Below are positions 1 to 5,232 of a stretch of 6,069 bases of DNA, piece after piece. Numbering within the stretch: the first letter of the stretch is position 1; the number at the start of each line of letters is the position of its first letter. A model generated the notes under the pieces. The model ran no database searches and was not told where the DNA came from. It saw nothing but the letters and a program-made list of their open reading frames with translations. Origin of the DNA: a bacterium (GTDB lineage: Bacteria > Krumholzibacteriota > Krumholzibacteria > LZORAL124-64-63). The translations under genes and the position numbers were made by a program. The DNA lies in NCBI GenBank assembly GCA_021767885.1, contig JAASSM010000129.1:1-6069 (forward strand), in the 5' to 3' direction.

Positions 1-1203
1 GATCTCGTAGACGGGGTCGCCCCGCAGGAACCGCCAGTGGTTGAGCAGGGTGGGCACCTTGCTGCCGGCCTCGGTCTGGATGAAGCGCCGATGGCTCGAG
101 CTCAGGGGCGCCGGCGGGTGGTTGAGCTTGGCGCCGAACCGGATCACGTCGAGGATCTCGCGGTCGCTGACCAGGGGCTCGCCCCAGCGCTCCTGCCAGC
201 GTTGCGCGATGGCCCCGGCGAGCCGTCCGTCCACGCCGCCGGGCCGGAAGGTCCAGAGGAACTTGTCGTAGGTGTCCACCGCGTCCATGAGGAAGGCGCC
301 CAGGTAGGCGTCCCAGCCGTGCCGGGCGCCGATCCACATCAGGGCGAGATCGTCGCAGACGCCCTCCCCCGCCCGCAGGCGGAAGAAGGCCTGCTCGAAC
401 TGCGGCCGGGAATACTCGCGGTCCTCCGGACAGATGACGCCGATCTCCACCAGGCGGGCGATGTCCTCGGGAGCGAACTCGCCACGACCGGGATCGACGA
501 TCCCCACGGCCTGCAGCAGGTCCGGGCGCACGACGTAGGTCTTGCCGCCCCCCAGTTCCAGGGGTTCGCCGTCGAAGGTGCGGCGGTGGAAGGCCATGCA
601 CTGCTGCCGGCGGTCGAGATCGTCCATCCAGCCGGCCAGGAGCAACCCCCGCAGGAATCCCCGCGTCTGCACCCGCTGCCCCTGCAGGAACTCCACCCCC
701 AGCAGGGGACGGCCCCCGGCCTCCAGGAGCAGGGTCTCCTCGCCCACGTGGGCCAGCAGATGGTCGCCCAGGTGCGCCAGGCGGTGCCCGCGTTCGCGGC
801 GCACGTGGGGCGCCTGCAGGCCGGGGTCGAGCTTCTCCAGGGCGGTGAGCACGCGATCGAAGGTGGCGTCCCGGAAGGCCAGGGGCGTGCCCTGTTCGTC
901 CTGCCAGAACCCGTGGCCGTTCTGGGCGCGGCCCAGCACCGACTGCGGCAGCAGCAGGCGCAGGGTCTGCGGATCGGCCGCGAAGCTGCGCGACAGCAGG
1001 TACTCGAAGTCCAGGGCCGCCAGGCGGTCGAAGAGACGGCCGTCGCGCTGGACGTCCAGCAGGCGGGGCCGCGGACCACGCTCGGGTTGCCTGCGGTCGA
1101 GGTCGTCCCGGTCGCGGCCGCGCACGGCGTCGAGGATGGACTCGATGCGGCGAAGCGCCTGATGACGGCGGTCGCGGCGCTGGTGACGGCGGCGTCTGAC
1201 CAT
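1..1203 (-). CDS. Unrecognised protein, 3' end cut by window edge
   Basis: The frame is open from the ATG at 1203 to the left edge, giving 401 residues without a stop; the C-terminus lies outside the window. I do not recognise the family and propose no function. The start is supported by GAGG nine bases upstream and by a 41-base gap to the preceding dehydrogenase gene, with which it is probably co-transcribed. Residues 1-19 contain 10 Arg and 2 His, followed by a charged, probably flexible stretch to about residue 45. From residue 46 the composition is that of a folded soluble protein with many Leu, Asp, Arg, Trp and Phe. His140, 144, 148 and 152 lie four apart on a predicted helix. Cys are at 202, 258 and 283. 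GGGK at 218-221 is not a Walker A motif. There is no signal peptide and no membrane segment, so it is likely cytoplasmic. Third codon positions are almost all G or C, which favours this frame over the antisense one. I am sure it is coding and unsure of its role. Confidence 0.8.
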   Translation of the reverse strand, partial: MVRRRRHQRRDRRHQALRRIESILDAVRGRDRDDLDRRQPERGPRPRLLDVQRDGRLFDRLAALDFEYLLSRSFAADPQTLRLLLPQSVLGRAQNGHGFWQDEQGTPLAFRDATFDRVLTALEKLDPGLQAPHVRRERGHRLAHLGDHLLAHVGEETLLLEAGGRPLLGVEFLQGQRVQTRGFLRGLLLAGWMDDLDRRQQCMAFHRRTFDGEPLELGGGKTYVVRPDLLQAVGIVDPGRGEFAPEDIARLVEIGVICPEDREYSRPQFEQAFFRLRAGEGVCDDLALMWIGARHGWDAYLGAFLMDAVDTYDKFLWTFRPGGVDGRLAGAIAQRWQERWGEPLVSDREILDVIRFGAKLNHPPAPLSSSHRRFIQTEAGSKVPTLLNHWRFLRGDPVYEI

Positions 1204-1212
1204 GCAGGGATG

Positions 1213-1216
1213 CCTC
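1213..1216 (-). promoter_or_regulatory. Shine-Dalgarno GAGG of the unrecognised gene
   Basis: GAGG lies nine bases before the ATG at 1203, in the gap after the dehydrogenase stop. The reading frame stays open upstream into the dehydrogenase gene, so this site is the main reason for choosing this start. Confidence 0.5.
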
Positions 1217-1244
1217 GCAGGCTGACCGTCCGGCGGTATCCGGA

Positions 1245-2615
1245 TCAGTCGTAGAGGTTCAGGCCCTTGGCGTTGGTGAACGCCCGCAGCCCGAACCACG
1301 CCAGCTCGCGGCCCAGGCCGCTCTGCTTGACGCCGCCGAAGGGCATGCGCGGGTCGCTCTTGACGATGCTGTTGACGAAGGCCGAGCCGCACTGCAGCCG
1401 CCGGGCCAGATCCTCGCCCCGGGCGGCATCCGCGGTCCAGACCGACCCGCCCAGCCCGAACTCGCTGGCGTTGGCCAGCGCCAGGGCCTCCTCGGCGTCC
1501 TGGACGGCCATCACCGGCGCCACCGGACCGAAGACCTCCTCCCGCCAGACCCGCATGGCCGGCTCGACCCCGGCCAGCACGGTGGGTTGCAGGTAGGCCT
1601 CCCCGCGGTCGGACCGCTCGCCGCCACAGACCACGCGCGCGCCCCGCTGCCGGGCGTCGGCGATCTGGGCCAGGAGTTCCGCCACGGCCCCGGGCCCCAC
1701 CAGCGGGCCGACCTCCGTGGCGGGGTCCAGCGGGTCGCCCAGCCGCTGGGCCGCCACGGCCGCCGCGAGCCGCCGCGTGAACTCGCCGGCCACTGGTTGC
1801 TCCACCAGGAATCGCTTGGCCGCGATGCAGCTCTGGCCGGTGTTCTGCAGGCGCCCTTGCACCGCCCCGGCCACGGCGCGCTCGAGATCGGCATCGGCCA
1901 GGACCACGAACGGGTCGCTGCCGCCGAGCTCGAGCACGGCGGGCTTGAGCAGGCGGCCGGCCTGTTCCGCCACGCGGCGCCCCGCCTCCGTGCTCCCGGT
2001 GATGGAGACGGCGGCCGTCCGGGGATCCTCCAGCAGCGCGCCGGTGACCTCGTGGTCGGCCAGCACCACGCCGAAGGCGCCGTCGGGGAATCCCGCCTCG
2101 GCGAACGCCGCGCCCAGGGCCAGGGCGCAGCCGCTGACGTTGCGGGCATGCTTGAGGACGCTGGTGTTCCCGGCCAGCAGCGTGGGGACGCCGAAGCGCA
2201 GCGCCTGCCAGAACGGGAAGTTCCACGGCATGATGGAGAGCACCACCCCCAGCGGCTGGTAGACCACGCGGTGGTCCCGGCCATCGGCAGCGACCGCCTC
2301 CTCGGCCAGCCACTGCGCGGCCCGCTCGGCGTAGACCTCGCACAGCCAGGCGCACTTGTCGACCTCGGCACCGCTCTGGGCGATGGGCTTGCCCATCTCC
2401 AGGGTCATCAGGCGCGCCCACTCCGCCTTGTGCTTGCGCAGGATCGCGGCCAGCCGGCTCACCGGCTCCGCGCGCTCTGCGAGCGGGCGGGCGGCCCACT
2501 CCGCCTGCGCGGCATGGGCGGCGGCCAGGACCGCCTGCGCGGCACCCAGATCCATGGTCTGGTAGGTGGCGAGCGTCTCGCCGGTGGCGGGGTTGACGGT
2601 GTGGTAGGCGGCCAT
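1245..2615 (-). CDS. NAD(P)-dependent succinate-semialdehyde dehydrogenase-type aldehyde dehydrogenase
   Basis: This is a complete aldehyde dehydrogenase of 456 residues, close to the length of E. coli Sad/YneI. Enzymes of this group oxidise succinate semialdehyde or related aldehydes to the acid with NAD or NADP, in the cytoplasm. Visible motifs: MPWNFPFW at 129-136 with the oxyanion-hole Asn132; LKHA at 154-157 with the cofactor-binding Lys155; SITGSTEAG at 204-212 in the Rossmann fold; general base Glu229 in LELGGSDPF; catalytic nucleophile Cys263 in NTGQSCIAAKR; EEVFGP at 359-364; and the C-terminal PFGGVKQSGLGRE. LKHA and GGSDPF, in place of the LKPA and GGKSP of many other aldehyde dehydrogenases, point to the Sad/YneI branch. 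The frame is open upstream to 3092, but MAAYHTVNPATGE is the usual N-terminus and GGAAGG/GGAAGGA lies upstream; an in-frame ATG at 2681 has no ribosome site. No GABA transaminase gene is visible, so the physiological substrate is unproven. It ends 41 bases before the unrecognised gene. Confidence 0.95.
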   Translation of the reverse strand: MAAYHTVNPATGETLATYQTMDLGAAQAVLAAAHAAQAEWAARPLAERAEPVSRLAAILRKHKAEWARLMTLEMGKPIAQSGAEVDKCAWLCEVYAERAAQWLAEEAVAADGRDHRVVYQPLGVVLSIMPWNFPFWQALRFGVPTLLAGNTSVLKHARNVSGCALALGAAFAEAGFPDGAFGVVLADHEVTGALLEDPRTAAVSITGSTEAGRRVAEQAGRLLKPAVLELGGSDPFVVLADADLERAVAGAVQGRLQNTGQSCIAAKRFLVEQPVAGEFTRRLAAAVAAQRLGDPLDPATEVGPLVGPGAVAELLAQIADARQRGARVVCGGERSDRGEAYLQPTVLAGVEPAMRVWREEVFGPVAPVMAVQDAEEALALANASEFGLGGSVWTADAARGEDLARRLQCGSAFVNSIVKSDPRMPFGGVKQSGLGRELAWFGLRAFTNAKGLNLYD

Positions 2616-2626
2616 CTCCGGGCTGG

Positions 2627-2633
2627 TCCTTCC
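2627..2633 (-). promoter_or_regulatory. Shine-Dalgarno GGAAGGA of the dehydrogenase gene
   Basis: GGAAGGA ends eleven bases before the ATG at 2615. The spacing is slightly long but usable. It fixes the start at the family-typical N-terminus rather than at the ATG at 2681, which has no such site. I see no convincing promoter between here and the preceding gene. Confidence 0.55.
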
Positions 2634-2793
2634 GATCGCGGTGCGCGGACCTCGCCGGGCGCGGGTCCTCGTGTCCACCATAGCGCAGGGTCTGGCCGGG
2701 AGCCAGCGCCAGGAACCGCCGGATCGCGGCACCGCCCGACGCAGGCCGCGACGCCGGCCGCGGTGCCCACGGCCACGCCGGGACAGAAACGCA

Positions 2794-2822
2794 CGGGACC
2801 CGGGGCTGAACCCCGGGTCCCG
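2794..2822 (-). terminator. 12-bp GC hairpin downstream of the secreted OB-fold gene
   Basis: A perfect 12-bp inverted repeat (CGGGACCCGGGG and its complement) encloses a five-base loop. It lies about 40 bases after the stop at 2864. On the minus strand it is followed by TGCGTTTCTGT, which has some T but no clean run. It is probably an intrinsic terminator of modest strength or an mRNA 3'-end stabiliser, separating this gene from the dehydrogenase gene. Confidence 0.5.
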
Positions 2823-2863
2823 GATGCCGCGCCGGGTGCGGCCGGCTGATCGGGCGCCGCGTT

Positions 2864-3553
2864 CTAGCGGAAGAGGCCCTTGATGGAGCTCAGCGAGCTG
2901 CTCTCCACGGGCACGGTGCAGTCCACGACCTCGATGCCGTCGGCGTAGGCCTGGAGCTTGTAGGCGCCGAAGCTGTAGTAGACCGCGCCGCAGGCGTGGT
3001 TGTAGCACTGGCCGGCCATGACGGTGCTGGTGTCGTAGAAGTAGTCGTCGAACATGATCTCCATGTCGGTGTCCAGCACCGTCGCGTACCACTCGCCGTA
3101 CTGGTTGGGCACGTCGTTGACCTGCATGCCGTCGGTGATGCAGATGCTGACGCCCTCGAAGACCTCGGGATCGGCCAGGTACTCGGCAGCGGTCACGCTG
3201 TACGGCGTGGGCGCCTCGCCCTGGGCGGTGATGGTGATCATGCCGTCGTCGCCGGCGTCGGGCACGCTGATCTCCGAGAGGTCGTAATACTCGGTGTAGA
3301 CGCCGGTGATGGTGACCACGTCACCCTCGACCATGCCGTGGTCGGAGCCGGCGTACACCCAGATGCCGCTGTACGGGCCCACGGGCAGCTCGGTGATGAA
3401 GGCGCCGTTGCCGGTGGCGCCGGTGACGACCGCGTCGGTGACGGTGACCAGGTCGCCCTCGGTGTAGACACCCTGCTGGATGTCGGCGATGACGCCGGCC
3501 TGGGCGGCGGCGGCGACGAGGGTGAGCATCAGGACGGTAGCAAGCGTCTTCAT
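2864..3553 (-). CDS. Secreted, highly acidic protein with two OB-fold (YhcR-like) domains
   Basis: A 229-residue exported protein of unknown role. Residues 1-19 are a classic signal peptide: Lys2, a hydrophobic core, and a signal peptidase I site AQA before Gly20. Residues 20-110 look like an OB-fold of the type beside extracellular nucleases such as B. subtilis YhcR (VIADIQ, GDLVTVTDAVVT, GAFITE, GIWVYAG, GDVVTITGVYTEYYDL). Residues 120-210 look like a second, divergent copy ending in GAVYYSFGAYKL, a typical last strand of these domains. No nuclease or other catalytic domain is present. Cys are at 138, 183, 188 and 212, so disulfides are possible after export. There are 32 Asp/Glu against 3 Lys and 1 Arg, with no Lys or Arg at 3-198. 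The C-terminus is SSLSSIKGLFR, a possible tag. GGAGGAG lies eight bases before the ATG, and an AT-rich promoter lies upstream. It sits between two terminator-like hairpins and is probably monocistronic. The gene is certain; the fold call is by motif recognition only. Confidence 0.9.
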   Translation of the reverse strand: MKTLATVLMLTLVAAAAQAGVIADIQQGVYTEGDLVTVTDAVVTGATGNGAFITELPVGPYSGIWVYAGSDHGMVEGDVVTITGVYTEYYDLSEISVPDAGDDGMITITAQGEAPTPYSVTAAEYLADPEVFEGVSICITDGMQVNDVPNQYGEWYATVLDTDMEIMFDDYFYDTSTVMAGQCYNHACGAVYYSFGAYKLQAYADGIEVVDCTVPVESSSLSSIKGLFR

Positions 3554-3619
3554 GGGTGGTTCTCCTCCGAGAAAGGGGACCGGGTGATGGTTGCGCGAGG
3601 AAGTGTACGATAGGTCACA

Positions 3620-3648
3620 ATTATTATCAATCAGTTAATTGAAATCAA
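3620..3648 (-). promoter_or_regulatory. Sigma70-like promoter of the secreted OB-fold gene
   Basis: On the minus strand, TTGATT (3648-3643, four of six to TTGACA) is followed after exactly 17 bases by AATAAT (3625-3620, five of six to TATAAT). The start of transcription would be near 3613, leaving a leader of about 60 bases with a strong GGAGGAG ribosome site. The elements lie in an AT-rich pocket of about 45 bases that contrasts sharply with the GC-rich surroundings, just downstream of the nuo terminator. A nearby alternative -10, GATAAT at 3628-3623, would leave only 14 bases of spacing. Confidence 0.55.
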
Positions 3649-3666
3649 ACATTCCGGAGGCGGGGC

Positions 3667-3703
3667 AAAAAACATCCCGGGAGCGTTGCGGGCTCCCGGG
3701 ATG
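3667..3703 (-). terminator. Rho-independent terminator of the nuo operon
   Basis: CATCCCGGGAGC at 3673-3684 pairs perfectly with its complement at 3692-3703 (12 bp, seven-base loop). On the minus strand the stem is followed directly by six T (3672-3667). It begins about 30 bases after the nuoN stop. Stem, loop and T run all fit a strong intrinsic terminator reading leftward, so nuoN is the last gene of its operon. Confidence 0.92.
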
Positions 3704-3732
3704 CGCATCGGCAACACCGTGGCGGCGCCGGC

Positions 3733-5232
3733 TCAGCCGAGCACGGTGCCGAAGGCCAGCGTGGTGGCGCGATGCAGCATGGCGGGCAGGATGCCCAGCA
3801 GGAGCACCAGGATGGCCATGACGCCGGCCAGCATGGTGGTCTCCCAGTTGCGCCCGTCGAAGGGCTCGGGCTCCGAATCGCTCATGTACATCACCACGAT
3901 CAGGCGGATGTAGTAGTAGACCGACAGCAGGGAGTTGACCACGCCCCAGATGGCCAGGGGCACGAGATCGGCCCGGATCACGGCCTCGAAGACGTAGAAC
4001 TTGCCCAGGAAGCCCACCGTGCCGGGGATCCCGGCCAGCGAGAACATGGCCACTGCCATGATGGCCGCGGCCACCGGCTGGCGATGGGACAGGCCGCGGA
4101 AGTGATCGACCTGGTCGGCCTCGGTGCCGTCATCGCGCCCGAGCTGGGCCACCACGCCGAAGGCCGCCAGGTTCATGAGGCTGTAGCCCAGCAGGTAGAA
4201 CAGGACGCCGCTGCCGGCCGCCTCCAGGACCGAGCCCTCGCGCAGGATCAGCCCCGCGTCGCTGCCGCGGCCCGGCGCGAGCATGGCCATCACTCCGAGC
4301 AGCAGGTAGCCCGCGTGGGCGATGCTGGAGTACGCCAGCATGCGCTTGATGGAGGACTGCACCAGGGCCATGAGGTTGCCGGCGGTCATGGTCAGCACCG
4401 CCAGGACCGCGAGCAGGCCATACCAGTACTCCGCCAGTCCGGGCAACGCCAGCAGGACGAACCGCACCAGCGCGGCGAAGGCCGCCGCCTTGACCGCGGT
4501 GGCCATGAAGCCGGTGATGTGGGCCGGAGCGCCGTCGTAGACGTCCGGCGTCCACATGTGGAACGGGACCATGGCCACCTTGAACGCCAGCGCCACCATC
4601 AGCAGGCCCAGGCCCACCGAGAACAGCCAGGGGTCGCCGGTGCCGGCATCCCGGGCGGCGGCGATGGCCTCGTAGCCGGTGGCGCCGGCGAAGCCGTAGA
4701 GCAGGGCCGACCCCATGAGCAGGAAGGCCGAGGCGAAGGCGCCCAGCAGCAGGTACTTGAGGGCGGCCTCGCTGCTGCGGATGTCGCCGCGGCGGCCGCA
4801 GACCAGGACGTACACCGCCAGGCTCATGGTCTCGATGCCCAGGAAGAGGGTCAGCAGATCGCTGGCGGCCACCAGGATCATCATGCCCAGGACCGCGAAC
4901 AGGATGAGGGGATAGAACTCCGGACGATAGTCGCCGTTCTTCGCGTAGACCGCGCTGGCGTAGATGGTGGTCACCATCCCGATGCCCAGCAGCATGAGAT
5001 CGAAGAAGCGCGAGAACATGGTGATGGTCAGCACGCCGCCGAGGACCGGTCCCGGCTCCGGGCGCACCGTGATCATGGCGACCCCCGCCCCGAGGAACAC
5101 CAGGGTGTTCAGCGCCGTGAGGTGATCCTTGCGCAGGGTGCGCACGAAGGCGTCCACCAGCATCACCAGCAGGCCGCCGCCCGCCACCACGAGATGGGGC
5201 AGGATCGCCCCCCACTGCACGGGCATGGTCAT
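3733..5232 (-). CDS. nuoN: NADH-quinone oxidoreductase subunit N (complex I)
   Basis: This 499-residue integral membrane protein is one of the antiporter-like subunits of respiratory complex I, which couples NADH oxidation by quinone to proton export across the inner membrane. The length fits the family, which has 14 membrane helices. Conserved charged residues expected in the half-channels are present: Glu134 in LGIETMSL, Lys159 in ALKYLLLGA, Lys218 in AFKVAMVPFHMWTPD with His225, Lys248 in TAVKAA, and Lys411 in FLGKFYVF. Also typical are DVYDGAP at 230-236, SSIKRMLAYSSIAHAGY at 293-309 and LAGIPGTVGFLGKF at 399-412. The frame is open further upstream to 5517, but that part is antisense-like sequence inside nuoM. 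The start is the ATG at 5232, which overlaps the nuoM stop in ATGA and follows AGGAGGT. A second in-frame ATG at 5226 is less well placed. Translational coupling to nuoM is likely. The gene is intact and is followed by a strong terminator. Confidence 0.96.
   Translation of the reverse strand: MTMPVQWGAILPHLVVAGGGLLVMLVDAFVRTLRKDHLTALNTLVFLGAGVAMITVRPEPGPVLGGVLTITMFSRFFDLMLLGIGMVTTIYASAVYAKNGDYRPEFYPLILFAVLGMMILVAASDLLTLFLGIETMSLAVYVLVCGRRGDIRSSEAALKYLLLGAFASAFLLMGSALLYGFAGATGYEAIAAARDAGTGDPWLFSVGLGLLMVALAFKVAMVPFHMWTPDVYDGAPAHITGFMATAVKAAAFAALVRFVLLALPGLAEYWYGLLAVLAVLTMTAGNLMALVQSSIKRMLAYSSIAHAGYLLLGVMAMLAPGRGSDAGLILREGSVLEAAGSGVLFYLLGYSLMNLAAFGVVAQLGRDDGTEADQVDHFRGLSHRQPVAAAIMAVAMFSLAGIPGTVGFLGKFYVFEAVIRADLVPLAIWGVVNSLLSVYYYIRLIVVMYMSDSEPEPFDGRNWETTMLAGVMAILVLLLGILPAMLHRATTLAFGTVLG

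Noticed and set aside
1229..1244. Small hairpin TCCGG/CCGGA after the dehydrogenase stop
   Set aside because: A five-bp stem with a six-base loop and no T run is too weak to call a terminator.
37..1254. 405-residue open frame on the plus strand
   Set aside because: It is codon-for-codon complementary to the minus-strand gene at 1-1203. Its product is a low-complexity mix of Ala, Gly, Pro, Val, Glu, His and Gln, as expected opposite GC-rich third positions. The minus frame has a balanced composition and a ribosome site.
2700..2795. Possible remnant of a coding region in the gap before the dehydrogenase
   Set aside because: All three minus frames stay open, as random GC-rich sequence does, and none gives a recognisable motif or a ribosome site with a start.
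1587..2849. 420-residue open frame on the plus strand
   Set aside because: It lies opposite the aldehyde dehydrogenase, whose catalytic motifs are unambiguous, and has the same low-complexity composition.
2616..3092. 159-residue N-terminal extension of the dehydrogenase, or a fusion with the upstream gene
   Set aside because: The extension is Arg- and Gly-rich out-of-frame sequence of the OB-fold gene and the gap. The family N-terminus begins exactly at 2615 after a ribosome site.
2996..3613. 205-residue Val-, His- and Asp-rich open frame on the plus strand
   Set aside because: It is antisense to the secreted OB-fold gene, which has a signal peptide, a strong ribosome site and a promoter; the plus frame has none of these.
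3602..3619. CRP-like site TGTGA-N6-GTACA
   Set aside because: Only one half-site is perfect; it lies at or after the predicted transcription start, and a single match is expected by chance in an AT-rich pocket.
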